Source: a virus. From it: a stretch of 36,733 nt of DNA. Under the pieces are notes generated by a model. That model searched no databases. It had not been told where the DNA came from and saw only the letters and a list, made by a program, of their open reading frames with translations. The position numbers were made by a program, and so were the translations under genes. The stretch lies in the IMG/VR virus record IMGVR_UViG_3300021168_000063, positions 1-36,733 of that record. One strand, given 5' to 3'. Below are positions 7,019 to 15,435 of the stretch, one piece after another. Position 1 is the stretch's first letter. Every line of letters starts with the position of its first letter.

Positions 7019-10000
7019 TTAATGCCTTTATACTCTGCCCAAAGTTTTGATTCCGATACAGATTCATTTTTCTTCCAAGATTTTGGTTCATCACTATATG
7101 TCAAATCATCTTCGTAATCTGCTGCTTGTGCGTGGTCGCCAATCTTTCCTGAAAATGCTTTCTTTTCATTTCTTGCGCGATCAAGATCCGCAGTAGCATC
7201 ATCAAGGCTAGGTTTTTTACCTACGACCTTCTTGAATTTATCCATCCAGCCTTCTTCAAGATCAGCAGATTCAAATGCAGCATCACGTTTTGCAGTATCC
7301 ATACGATTATCGCCATCGTATTCTTTAGCATACTGACCCTTAGGTGAATTCAAATCAGAGCCCTTATTGATCTGTGTATCTAGATCATACACATCTCTCT
7401 TAGGATTGTTACTATATGCATGAGTGTCACCATATTCACCAGATGGTTCTTTGTCTGGATCAGCGTATTGTTCGTCAGCTTCACCAACCATTTCATATGC
7501 ACCTTGATAACCACCTGGTGCTTGCTCAGGTGTTTCTCCGTTAGTAGGTTCCATATGTGCAGAAACTACTGCAACAGCTTGTGGTTGTGCAATACCAGAC
7601 AAACATAGAAGCTTATCAAGTTCGTCACCATGTTGATCTGTGATAGTTAATGACATTGATTTGCCGTCTTCACATTTACTCATAGTTAATGTAGCGCTCA
7701 AATCTTCATTGATACCTTCACTTACATTTTCTGGTGAATATGCTGGGTGACCCTCATGACCTTGTAGTGTTCTTTTTACTGCATCAGCACTGTTATGTCC
7801 TGCTTGTGGCAGATGAAAATGCACATAATCTCCTTGCTGAGACGAAGGAATCTGACCACCGTTATCGCTATGATATTTTTGCAAATCGGACCTGATTGCA
7901 TTTACTTTTCCAGGGTATGCCTTATGAACCGCAACAGATGTTCCTTCATTGACTGATTCATCTTTCTTGAAGTGGTTACGAAGTTTGTCGCCGATTCCTT
8001 TAAAATCAGGTGTTTCTCTTTCTTCATCAACTTCGCCATCCTTCAATGCATTTAGCTTATCCGCTAAACCGCCGAAGTGCTTACCTGGTTCTTTTCCAGT
8101 TGCAAGAGCTTTAATGTTGTCAGCTAGTCCCGAGAAATGGCCTTCACCATCACTTGACATTGAAACGACTTCAGTATCACCATCATCGCTGCAATTTTCT
8201 CCGCTACCCTCGCCACTACCACTTTCAACACCTGACCCTTCGCCACTACCTTCTTCACTTTCAGGTGCTTCTATATCGAAGTAATCCATCATGCGAGAAA
8301 ATACATCACCTTCGCTTTCTGCAACATATGGTTTGTATTCTGCTTTTTGACTTTGCAATCCAGCAAGCTTCATCATTGAGCCTAAGCTATCAACAATCTT
8401 CTTAGTATCTTCTGTTTGCGTTAAATCAAAGCTTTCATTAATCTTTTTAGTTTTCTTTGTCATAGGTTTATCTTCCATTGCTTCAGCAAACATAGATTCG
8501 AATGCTTGACTTTGTTCATCGTTATTTACAGATTCATTCTTTTTACTTCTCTTCCAAGCTGTAGCATAAAGAACTTCTAAGCCTTTCTTTTTACCGTATT
8601 CTTTCACGAACTTAGATTTATTAGCTTTAATCCAAGATTCTTGACCTGGCGCAGATTTTTCATTCAATTCTACACTTTCATTGATATATCCATGATTGTT
8701 CTGAGCAACTTTTAAAGTTGCAAACTTACCTTTAACTTTACCATCTTTATCAACTGCATGATATGTGTAATTTGCATCCTTATCACCATTCACAGACTTA
8801 ACTTTAAAGCCCAACTTAGACGCATGGGACTTCCAGCCTGATAAGTCTTTAAACATTTTTCTTCCTTCTAGCACAATTGATTCACCAACTTGCTTAGGAT
8901 TCTTTCCTGCTTGCTTAGACGGCATTGAGTCATAGAATTCATCAATAACTTTCAAAATCTCTGCCGGTTTAATCAAATTATCACGACCTTTCTCATATCC
9001 TGTGACTCTCAAGTATCCAGGATATTTTTCAGACCATCCGACAACTTTACCTGACACTTTATTTCTATTGTCATCAATATACGAAACTGTTTTACCTACA
9101 TAGTCTTCTGCATTTTCATCAATAACTGAATCTGGATCGGCTTGCATTGGACTATCTTCCATTTCAATATCATGACGATCACCATCTAGAGGCCATGGAC
9201 CTTGAAGCTTACCGCTCAAATCTTGAATAATTTCATCTTCACCATTATCATTTTCTTCTTCCAATTCATGAGAACGAGGAATATATGAATGTTCTCCTGG
9301 AGCAGAAACGGGGTTGTGTTGGCGAGACTTTGGTGCATCGATCATCTTTTGACGATTGTATTCGTCTGCCGACCAATCTTCATCCATATCAAGATTATCA
9401 ATACCGTGAGTCAATGGGCTTGCTTCAGCAGAGAAATCTACGTCTTCGCCGATTTCGTGCATAGGTTCAGCATAGATGGGATATGGCTTTTCACCATGAG
9501 TCTTGCCCACTAATCCCATCTTATACACTGCTGGATCGTGTGCTTTAATCATTTTGATTGCGTCACTTGCTGCATCTTCTGATTCAAAGTCTCGGGCTTC
9601 GCCCTTATCCGCAGTCCAGTAATAGTTTCCATTTGCATGAAACTCTTTGAAATACATTTTGTGGCCGTCTTTATGCATACAAATCACCACTGGATCTGTT
9701 CCTACATCTTCGTCCCACATGCTTTCATTTGTTTGTTGTTTTTTCATAGTATGATTTTCCCTGACAGATTCTTCTAAATTCATTTTACTTGCAAGATTTT
9801 GAAAAATCTGTTTTAATTCATTTGCATTTCTAAACCCTTTAGTGATAAAAGAACCATATTTCAGGCCTGCTGGGTTGCCTGGTGTTCTTTCATTCGATTT
9901 ATAGTATGGTTGAATACCGATAACATACTCAGCTGGATGCTTAAAATATACAACATCAACTCCACCTGTATGTGAATCGTTGCGATGAGTTGCATTTAAA

Positions 10001-10641
10001 TTAAATGTCGGCTTGTCCATATCAAGCCCGTGATCCTTAAATCTATTCGTTGCTGAAGAATCAATACTTTTGATCAATGCAATATCTGCATCGTCAAGAG
10101 GTAACATTTCAGTTTTATCTTTTTTCTTAAATATGTCAAAAATACCTTCATTCACAGACTCATCCATATGATGTTCGTAACGCATACGATTCATCAACTC
10201 TCTAGCTTGAGTGAATTCTTGACGAGCTTGTAATTTATTATATTCTGACCAACGTGGATCATTTTCAAAATTTGACTTATCTTTAGCAGCATGATCACTT
10301 TCTTGATGTGGTTTCATACCTGAGCCGTAATCCATCGCTTGTCTAGGAAAATCGTTTTGCTCACCTAAGTCAGACTCAAATTTGATTTGATTTGAATCTT
10401 CTTTGTCCCTCTTAGCCCATTCTTCTTCTCGGCCAGCTTTTGATTTTTTATAACCTTGTTCAAAACTATCCAATGCACGTTCAGCTTTAACTAAATCTTT
10501 AGTAAGGAGCATGACTTTACCATCGTTCTCTCCGCCGTTGATAACAACTTCATATGCATTAGCACCTTTAGTTCTAATGCGATAGCGTGATTCAGAAATA
10601 GAGTCAATACTTTCTAGTAGTTTTTTGATATCACCTGACAT
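7015..10641 (-). CDS. Putative internal-head polyprotein, 1208 aa, many modules joined by prohead-protease-like sites
   Basis: A long acidic protein built from short globular modules separated by near-repeated linkers: ESVNEG at 161-166 and 895-900, LEESV at 289-293, NESM at 305-308, SIVLEG at 588-593, INESVELNE at 653-661, NESV at 702-705, INESF at 734-738, INED at 977-980, ADLEEG at 1126-1131 and NESVSE at 1192-1197. Most contain (I/L/V)-x-E followed by a small or polar residue, like T4 gp21 cleavage sites. Modules include 167-288 (resembles the 109-aa gene), 308-380, 510-560 (possible small beta barrel), 597-650 and 669-700 (YGKKKG ... LYATAWK). Residues 793-816 are Ser-Gly-Glu rich, and 835-893 hold three degenerate repeats of the form HFxGLADKL. 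The C-terminal part (1060-1115) has YDLDTQIN. There is no enzyme motif. It may be an enlarged scaffold/core precursor or a carrier of injected proteins. Confidence 0.72.
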   Translation of the reverse strand: MSGDIKKLLESIDSISESRYRIRTKGANAYEVVINGGENDGKVMLLTKDLVKAERALDSFEQGYKKSKAGREEEWAKRDKEDSNQIKFESDLGEQNDFPRQAMDYGSGMKPHQESDHAAKDKSNFENDPRWSEYNKLQARQEFTQARELMNRMRYEHHMDESVNEGIFDIFKKKDKTEMLPLDDADIALIKSIDSSATNRFKDHGLDMDKPTFNLNATHRNDSHTGGVDVVYFKHPAEYVIGIQPYYKSNERTPGNPAGLKYGSFITKGFRNANELKQIFQNLASKMNLEESVRENHTMKKQQTNESMWDEDVGTDPVVICMHKDGHKMYFKEFHANGNYYWTADKGEARDFESEDAASDAIKMIKAHDPAVYKMGLVGKTHGEKPYPIYAEPMHEIGEDVDFSAEASPLTHGIDNLDMDEDWSADEYNRQKMIDAPKSRQHNPVSAPGEHSYIPRSHELEEENDNGEDEIIQDLSGKLQGPWPLDGDRHDIEMEDSPMQADPDSVIDENAEDYVGKTVSYIDDNRNKVSGKVVGWSEKYPGYLRVTGYEKGRDNLIKPAEILKVIDEFYDSMPSKQAGKNPKQVGESIVLEGRKMFKDLSGWKSHASKLGFKVKSVNGDKDANYTYHAVDKDGKVKGKFATLKVAQNNHGYINESVELNEKSAPGQESWIKANKSKFVKEYGKKKGLEVLYATAWKRSKKNESVNNDEQSQAFESMFAEAMEDKPMTKKTKKINESFDLTQTEDTKKIVDSLGSMMKLAGLQSQKAEYKPYVAESEGDVFSRMMDYFDIEAPESEEGSGEGSGVESGSGEGSGENCSDDGDTEVVSMSSDGEGHFSGLADNIKALATGKEPGKHFGGLADKLNALKDGEVDEERETPDFKGIGDKLRNHFKKDESVNEGTSVAVHKAYPGKVNAIRSDLQKYHSDNGGQIPSSQQGDYVHFHLPQAGHNSADAVKRTLQGHEGHPAYSPENVSEGINEDLSATLTMSKCEDGKSMSLTITDQHGDELDKLLCLSGIAQPQAVAVVSAHMEPTNGETPEQAPGGYQGAYEMVGEADEQYADPDKEPSGEYGDTHAYSNNPKRDVYDLDTQINKGSDLNSPKGQYAKEYDGDNRMDTAKRDAAFESADLEEGWMDKFKKVVGKKPSLDDATADLDRARNEKKAFSGKIGDHAQAADYEDDLTYSDEPKSWKKNESVSESKLWAEYKGIK

Positions 10642-11249
10642 TATTTCTTCCTATTCTTAAATGGATTAGGAATCTCATTTTGATGTGTTCCCACTGGACT
10701 AGTGTCACCCATCGGTAGGTCATTAGTTGTTTGTGTGCGATTCTTGTTAGGAATATCATTAGCATCAAATTCATATTCACGAGTTGGAATATTTTTCTTA
10801 ATTCCATCAACACGCTTTTCACCCACCAAATCTTGTGCATCACCTTCAGCTTGTTCTAGATTGGGATCCGTAAGTGCAGGAGTTTTTCTGCGAGCAATTT
10901 CAGAATAATCAATATTTGCATCAACTTGATGTTTATTAAGAACCATCATATGATCGAAAGGAACGCACATTTTCTGATTTAATAGATTTCTAATAGTAGA
11001 ATCGTTTGCTGGATAGTTAATAGCGATATCAACTGAATATACATCGACTGAACCCATCTTAGGGAAATCAGGATGCACTAATTGAATCGGTTCGTGCTTA
11101 GGACCATCAACACTGATAACATCATATGTCTTCAATGCATCTTCTAGCTTAGTTTTAAAAGAATCATCAACCTTGCAATCTGCAAACTTGATTCGAAAAT
11201 GGTAAGTTTTCTTTGTCTCGATAATGTAGTCATGGAGGGACTTAATCAT
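10641..11249 (-). CDS. First gene of putative packaged-protein operon (202 aa)
   Basis: N-terminus MIKSLHDYIIETK is close in pattern to the T4 internal-protein targeting sequence MKTYQEFIAE, with I-I-E as candidate cleavage site. Residues about 14-112 form a conserved-looking alpha/beta domain (TYHFRIKFADCKVDD ... MGSVDVYSVDIAINYP). I associate this domain with proteins of T4-like phages from aquatic bacteria, function unknown. The C-terminal 85 residues are polar and probably disordered. A late-type box lies 26 nt upstream of the ATG. The stop overlaps the polyprotein start (TAATG), so the two are translationally coupled. A scaffold or packaged role is inferred. Confidence 0.75.
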   Translation of the reverse strand: MIKSLHDYIIETKKTYHFRIKFADCKVDDSFKTKLEDALKTYDVISVDGPKHEPIQLVHPDFPKMGSVDVYSVDIAINYPANDSTIRNLLNQKMCVPFDHMMVLNKHQVDANIDYSEIARRKTPALTDPNLEQAEGDAQDLVGEKRVDGIKKNIPTREYEFDANDIPNKNRTQTTNDLPMGDTSPVGTHQNEIPNPFKNRKK

Positions 11250-11275
11250 TCTGGAATAACCTCAAATATATCTTA

Positions 11276-11283
11276 TATTTAGT
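11276..11283 (-). promoter_or_regulatory. Late-type promoter box (ACTAAATA) for the seven-gene operon
   Basis: ACTAAATA on the minus strand, 26 nt before the ATG at 11249. The same octamer precedes the plus-strand fibre-type gene at 33828. Confidence 0.45.
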
Positions 11284-11291
11284 TCAAAGTA

Positions 11292-11798
11292 TTATTTCTT
11301 TTTGTCTTTAGCTTGATCTAAAAGTTCTTTCAAAAGAGCATTTCTATCCATAACTATGCCTTTAGATGTAGATTCTTCTTCATCAGGACCTTGTTTTGCT
11401 GCTAATGCGCGCTCTTTTTGATCAAGTGCAGCTTTTCTAAGTTGTAGTTCAACCATTCTAAGTTTCTTATCAATTTTGGCTGTCTTAGCATTGATCGAGT
11501 TCGTCATCATTGAGGAGGCCACTTCTAAAAGCTTGCCACCAAATCTCGGATCAACTGATAACCCCATATCAAGTAAATCGTTGAATGCTTGTTTAGACAA
11601 TTGAGCAAGTTCATCCATTTCTTCATCACTCGCTTCCAAGTCTCTTACTGACGGCAATGCAATATCGATCTTATCGATACTCTTATCAATTTCTCTCAGT
11701 TGAGTTAAATCAACTTTTTTTACTTCTTTCTTTGTTTCAACTTCATCTTCTTCTTCAGAAGATGGCAAGTTAAATAAATCTTCTAATTTTTTACTCAT
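11292..11798 (-). CDS. 16: Terminase small subunit (gp16-like)
   Basis: 168 aa, close to T4 gp16 (164 aa). It has an acidic, flexible N-terminus (SSEEEDEVETKKE). The central helical segment, FNDLLDMGLSVDPRFGGKLL followed by ASSMMTNSINAKTAKIDKKL, matches the T4 gp16 pattern (short helix, xDPR/SPRH turn, then TTTNxxILKLHK-type helix). A long charged coiled-coil helix follows to about residue 135. Gp16 rings regulate gp17 and recognise DNA for packaging. It sits directly after gp4 (stop TGA, one base, ATG), so the head-completion and packaging genes share a transcript, whereas gp17 is separate. Similarity is by pattern, hence moderate certainty. Confidence 0.75.
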   Translation of the reverse strand: MSKKLEDLFNLPSSEEEDEVETKKEVKKVDLTQLREIDKSIDKIDIALPSVRDLEASDEEMDELAQLSKQAFNDLLDMGLSVDPRFGGKLLEVASSMMTNSINAKTAKIDKKLRMVELQLRKAALDQKERALAAKQGPDEEESTSKGIVMDRNALLKELLDQAKDKKK

Positions 11799-11799
11799 A

Positions 11800-12246
11800 T
11801 CATTTTTTTCCTGTCATTGCGAATAAGTCTTTTTCTGTCAAAATTTTGAAATTTATGCCTTGTGACTTTGCCCAAGCCATTGCAGCTTGCCATTTGGCTT
11901 GATTTAAAATTACAGCAGCCTTATTCCTCGAACTTTTTCCTGCACTTTCCATTGTTGCTTGACTTCCTGGTTTGATTTCAATCAAATCAACGTGTTTCTT
12001 TCCATTTTTATCTTCATACATTATAAGAAAATCTGGCACATATGATGAGTTCTTTCCTGTAAGTGGATTTCTATACGGGATTCGAACAGGCTCACTTGAC
12101 CATTGTAGAATTCCAGCGTGATTATCGCAGAAATTTGCAAACACGAATTCCCAGCTACTCCTCATTTTTGGTGTGCCTCTTCCTATATACTTTTCTTTAT
12201 TTCTTACTGTATAAGGTCCCTGCATCCATTTGTTTGCCATTTTCAT
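11800..12246 (-). CDS. 4: Head completion protein, gp4-like (nuclease-fold)
   Basis: 148 aa versus 150 in T4 gp4. The N-terminus has KWMQGPYTVRNKEKYIG, then the diagnostic RSSWEFVFANFCDNHAGILQW segment (T4: RSNWEKFFFEWLDKNPEIIAW) at 29-49. This is followed by PVRIPYRNPLTGKNSSYVPDFLI and a VDLIEIKPGSQA strand at 86-97. The C-terminal WQAAMAWAKSQGINFKILTEKDL matches T4 closely. The PDF and EIKP residues are those of a TnsA-like endonuclease fold. Gp4 acts on filled heads before tail joining. The start overlaps the 3' end of the upstream HNH gene by 50 nt. The internal ATG at 12240 (MANKW) is an equally good start. Confidence 0.88.
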   Translation of the reverse strand: MKMANKWMQGPYTVRNKEKYIGRGTPKMRSSWEFVFANFCDNHAGILQWSSEPVRIPYRNPLTGKNSSYVPDFLIMYEDKNGKKHVDLIEIKPGSQATMESAGKSSRNKAAVILNQAKWQAAMAWAKSQGINFKILTEKDLFAMTGKK

Positions 12247-13123
12247 AATCCTCTAATAGTTGTTCTAAAGTAATAGAACATTTTGCTCCCTTAGTGCAAT
12301 TATCGTGTTGAGAAATAATTCGTAAGTTTTGCTTACTTCCAATGATCTTAGGATCTATATTATGAATAAACCCAGCTTTAATACTAAATGCGTGATCTAA
12401 ATGCCAATCCTTACTTCTGAGGCTAGTGGGATCTATACTCATTTTATTCAAATTATAAGAAATATTTGTGCTATACCACACCGCTTCAGTATATTTAACA
12501 TAATCTTGATTGTTAGCTTTTACGTCAGCTATCAATTCTTCTTCTATTTGTAGCATCGTAGCGAAACGCTTTTTAACAACATCATCTATTTGTTCTATTG
12601 ATGCAGTTTTCCACCACGCAAACATTCCCGCATTAAACATTACGTCATTCTTCCATTGCTCTTTTTCGTCTTCAGTAAGTTTATTCAGCCATCCGTATTT
12701 CTCCTTCAATTCGTCATCTGTCATTTGAGAATTTTTTAGAGACAATGTATTTCCAATTCGTTCTCTTATTTTTTCTGCTTCTCCGGACGCCACTCTTTCT
12801 GCCCAAATTCTCTCTTGATTCCTAGCTACTTTATCAGTAAAAGCTGTAAATTTTTCTTTATTTTCCCTAAGGTTTTTACGAATCTCTTTAGCTATTTTGG
12901 ACTTGCACTCTGAATCATTACAAATTTTAGCATATCCAACAGAAATACTCACATACGAAGTATTCTTATCGCAAAATTTACAACGACCTTCAAGTTCATC
13001 TGTTTTAAGATATATATCATAGTATTCTTTCGTAGATATCAAGTTGTGTGCTTGCATCGTATGCTTTGTTAGCGCGCCGAAACTTTTTAATTCTGATCTA
13101 CCACAAATTTTACATTCATGCAT
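12197..13123 (-). CDS. Homing-type HNH endonuclease (308 aa)
   Basis: A freestanding nuclease. It has a Cys2His2 finger (C4, C7, H21, H26), a second zinc site (C48, C51, C68, C73), then a helical, Lys/Glu-rich DNA-binding middle region (75-215). The C-terminal HNH core is HLDHAFSIKAGF at 241-252 (His244), KQNLRIIS with Asn266, and HDNCTKGAKC at 273-282. This resembles phage HNH endonucleases that spread by cutting intron- or nuclease-free alleles. It lies between a structural gene and gp4, overlaps the gp4 start by 50 nt, and is the first gene after a late-type box, so it shares a transcript with gp4 and gp16. GGGAGAAT precedes the ATG. Mobile insertion is the likely origin. Confidence 0.85.
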   Translation of the reverse strand: MHECKICGRSELKSFGALTKHTMQAHNLISTKEYYDIYLKTDELEGRCKFCDKNTSYVSISVGYAKICNDSECKSKIAKEIRKNLRENKEKFTAFTDKVARNQERIWAERVASGEAEKIRERIGNTLSLKNSQMTDDELKEKYGWLNKLTEDEKEQWKNDVMFNAGMFAWWKTASIEQIDDVVKKRFATMLQIEEELIADVKANNQDYVKYTEAVWYSTNISYNLNKMSIDPTSLRSKDWHLDHAFSIKAGFIHNIDPKIIGSKQNLRIISQHDNCTKGAKCSITLEQLLEDYENGKQMDAGTLYSKK

Positions 13124-13144
13124 AAAAATATTCTCCCATAACTT

Positions 13145-13152
13145 TATTTATC
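13145..13152 (-). promoter_or_regulatory. Late-type promoter box (GATAAATA) for HNH-gp4-gp16
   Basis: GATAAATA on the minus strand, 21 nt before the ATG at 13123, same octamer as before SSB and gp19. Confidence 0.5.
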
Positions 13153-13166
13153 ATGGGAGTTGCTTC

Positions 13167-13532
13167 TTATGGTAGTATCGTCCTCAGAATATAGGGATTA
13201 ACCGTTTGATTAGCATTGACTCCCAACAAACTAGTTCCATATCTAGTGTTATTAAAAAACATAGCCAAGTATATATCAACATTAGGTTGTGATAATTTCT
13301 TAAAATAATCAAGTTGGGTGACAGGAAGAACATTTTGAGTAATACAAGCTTGTAAAAATGCAGATGCGAGACTTTGTGCTGCTTCTACATTATTAGTTCG
13401 TTCTTCGAAGAAGCTCAACACTGCATCATATTCACCATCTGAAACAGTGGGTTGAGTTCCTGGAGAATTTAAACTGTCAAAGAATGATTGTGTATTGTTT
13501 TGTTGAACTGGTATATTTGTTGGATTTGGCAT
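13167..13532 (-). CDS. Probable virion-associated protein (121 aa)
   Basis: A small helical protein. A polar Pro/Gln/Asn N-terminus (1-30) is followed by EYDAVLSFFEERTNNVEAAQ near 34-53, helices to about 80, and a conserved-looking end: MFFNNTRYGTSLLGVN near 91-106, then NPYILRTILP. I believe similar proteins occur beside baseplate or tail genes in T4-like phages, but I cannot name a function. The gene starts 2 nt after the stop of the tube-like 381-aa gene and has no clear ribosome-binding site, so translation is probably coupled to that gene. Confidence 0.68.
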   Translation of the reverse strand: MPNPTNIPVQQNNTQSFFDSLNSPGTQPTVSDGEYDAVLSFFEERTNNVEAAQSLASAFLQACITQNVLPVTQLDYFKKLSQPNVDIYLAMFFNNTRYGTSLLGVNANQTVNPYILRTILP

Positions 13533-13534
13533 AA

Positions 13535-14680
13535 TTAAAATAAACTACTATCAGTTGAATTGTCAGCAGCATCATTCATGGTAAAATTGTATGTTCCTAC
13601 GCTAGAACCAATTCCTGATCCGTTAGAAGAAACTGCTGTGCTGACGAATGAAGCTGGTCCAGACAATGCACTTAAACTACTGTCTCCTGCAGCAACTATA
13701 TTTGCTGAATTAATGTTAAATGCAGCTTGCTGAGTTGCTGAAGCTGAAAAATCTGCTGTAGGGAACAAATAGTTAGAAATAGAACTCAAATTTGATAAGC
13801 CAGACGAAATAGCAGCACTAGTTAATTTATTAATTGATCCACTAGCAATACCTGACAGTGTATTGGACAGCGCATTTGATGCGGAATTTGTCATTGTATT
13901 AATTCCAGACAATACCGAAGATGCGCTTGTTAGTTGTGAATTCAAATCTGTAATAACGTCTGAACGATTTCCAGATTTATCCCATGGACTTGGTCTATCA
14001 TCATAGTGAATAACATCAAACCCACTTACTGTATCTGAAGATGTTTGACCTGTTCGATAATGAATTGCTTCATATCCTATTCTTAATGTGTTTTGCAATG
14101 TTCCATTTTCTGCATACGAATGTTCTCCGTGTTCCATAGCTTCAATGACGGGATTAATCAAGTAATACTCAGTAAATTTGCCAGCATATAAGCTATACAA
14201 GCTTATCGATGTTAAGAATGCTTGATTAGAATGATTTGCAGGAGAATAGCCCCAAGTCTGTGAAGGCATCACACCATACTTATAAGGAGTTTGATACAAT
14301 GCAGGACTATAATCACTATCCCTGTAATAGAAGCTATAATATCTATACCAAAAATCTCTAACTCTATCTGCGCTATCATCATGCAGTCTAATGATGATAG
14401 GCTCATACTTTACTTTACTTTGAATAATGTTCCAGCGATTGTATGAGTTTAGTGTTTTAGTATCGATAGTAAATTTTGGTAAATCAACACTCTTGACCAT
14501 CATTCCTATTTCAGTTTGCTTGTCATTTCCGATAGCATATGCTGATTGATTGATATTAAAATACACATGAAACAAAAACGATTGTTTCGGAACGAGTGCA
14601 TAGTCATTCGTAACAAAAAGATCAGAGGCGTGGCTATAATCTTTTAAAATCACATTATTAATGCTGTTGATACTGGCCAT
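13535..14680 (-). CDS. Tail-tube-like baseplate protein (gp48/gp54 class)
   Basis: 381 aa. The N-terminal 220 residues read as a tail-tube-fold protein: PKQSFLFHVYFNINQSA, MMVKSVDLPKFTIDTKTLNSYNRWN, VKYEPIIIRLHDDS, then DRVRDFWYRYYSFYYRDSDY. The SV-(D/Q)-LP and MRLHDD-type strands are those seen in tube and tube-initiator proteins. The C-terminal 160 residues are Ser/Asn/Ala-rich low complexity. T4 has two tube-like baseplate proteins, gp48 (tube cap) and gp54 (initiator). This is probably one of them, but I cannot tell which. It lies one unit downstream of gp19 with its own perfect late box and is followed by the 121-aa gene. Confidence 0.66.
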   Translation of the reverse strand: MASINSINNVILKDYSHASDLFVTNDYALVPKQSFLFHVYFNINQSAYAIGNDKQTEIGMMVKSVDLPKFTIDTKTLNSYNRWNIIQSKVKYEPIIIRLHDDSADRVRDFWYRYYSFYYRDSDYSPALYQTPYKYGVMPSQTWGYSPANHSNQAFLTSISLYSLYAGKFTEYYLINPVIEAMEHGEHSYAENGTLQNTLRIGYEAIHYRTGQTSSDTVSGFDVIHYDDRPSPWDKSGNRSDVITDLNSQLTSASSVLSGINTMTNSASNALSNTLSGIASGSINKLTSAAISSGLSNLSSISNYLFPTADFSASATQQAAFNINSANIVAAGDSSLSALSGPASFVSTAVSSNGSGIGSSVGTYNFTMNDAADNSTDSSLF

Positions 14681-14699
14681 TATGAGATATCCTATCTAG

Positions 14700-14707
14700 T
14701 ATTTATA
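14700..14707 (-). promoter_or_regulatory. Late promoter box, perfect TATAAATA
   Basis: Exact match to the T4 late consensus on the minus strand, 19 nt before the ATG at 14680 and directly after the gp19 terminator. Confidence 0.65.
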
Positions 14708-14712
14708 GCCGT

Positions 14713-14737
14713 AAAAAAGCGCTCCGAAGAGCGCTTT
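14713..14737 (-). terminator. Terminator after gp19 with UUCG tetraloop
   Basis: Nine-bp perfect stem (AAAGCGCTC/GAGCGCTTT on the plus strand) closed by a C-UUCG-G tetraloop on the minus-strand RNA and followed by six T. Confidence 0.88.
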
Positions 14738-14755
14738 GTGTGTAGCAAAAACAAA

Positions 14756-15370
14756 TTAGCCAGTGATAACTGAACCAGTTGTGCGACCAACATTGACACC
14801 GATACCTTCGCCAGCACCTTGAAGTGCGTTATCGAAACGAAGTTGTAACTGGATTGTTGCAGGAGCTGCTGTTTCGTAGTTCAAATCACCATAATTCAAT
14901 GATGCGATCAAGCAACCATCTAGTTCCCATGATTCAAGAACTGTTGGCTTAAATGATCCGTTACCACCGTCTAGCATTTCTAGCAAAGTAACAAACTTAT
15001 AATCAACACCTGAAGCTGCTGAAGATTGTTCTAAGAAGTCAAATTGACGTTGAACTTGCTGGCCAACTAGCAACGAAACATTTCCTTGAACATCGTCACG
15101 CAAATTAACTGTAACCATTTCCCATTCTGGCTTACCAACCAAATATACTCTTGAGTTATAAACTGGGATTTCGAAAGGGTTGAAGTTATTCGCTGGACGT
15201 GTAAAGTCAATGACTTGTTTAGTCAATTCTGTTGTATCTGAATTAATACCAAAGTTTTGAAAAGTAACACGGAAACGATACTTCAGTTTTGGCATTAGCA
15301 AACCTTGCGTAGTGGAGCTTTGATCAGACGCCAAAGGCACTGTAAAATTAGTTAATGATGCTGAGGCCAT
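14756..15370 (-). CDS. 19: Tail tube protein (gp19-like)
   Basis: 204 aa (T4 gp19: 163). The order matches the tube subunit: PKLKYRFRVTFQNFG near 27-41, LTKQVIDFTRPANNFNPFEIPVYNSRVYLVGKPEWEMVTVNLRDD near 48-92, then LDGCLIASLNYGDLNYETAAPATIQLQLRFDNA near 150-182. Subunits stack as hexamers inside the sheath. The start is the ATG at 15370 (MASASLTNF), which carries a GGAGAAAT site. It is a single-gene unit with its own late box and a strong UUCG terminator, consistent with high late expression. Confidence 0.9.
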   Translation of the reverse strand: MASASLTNFTVPLASDQSSTTQGLLMPKLKYRFRVTFQNFGINSDTTELTKQVIDFTRPANNFNPFEIPVYNSRVYLVGKPEWEMVTVNLRDDVQGNVSLLVGQQVQRQFDFLEQSSAASGVDYKFVTLLEMLDGGNGSFKPTVLESWELDGCLIASLNYGDLNYETAAPATIQLQLRFDNALQGAGEGIGVNVGRTTGSVITG

Positions 15371-15399
15371 AAATTTCTCCTTAACGGGCTCTATTCAAA

Positions 15400-15407
15400 T
15401 ATTTATC
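15400..15407 (-). promoter_or_regulatory. Late-type promoter box (GATAAATA) for gp19
   Basis: GATAAATA on the minus strand, 29 nt before the gp19 ATG. Confidence 0.5.
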
Positions 15408-15435
15408 CAAATCTATAAGAAATCATAATAGCATG

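Noticed and set aside
7949-8284. 111-aa plus-strand open frame opposite the polyprotein, Ser/Pro-rich
   Set aside because: Antisense shadow of the Ser-Gly-Glu linker; no ribosome-binding site and composition mirrors the coding strand.
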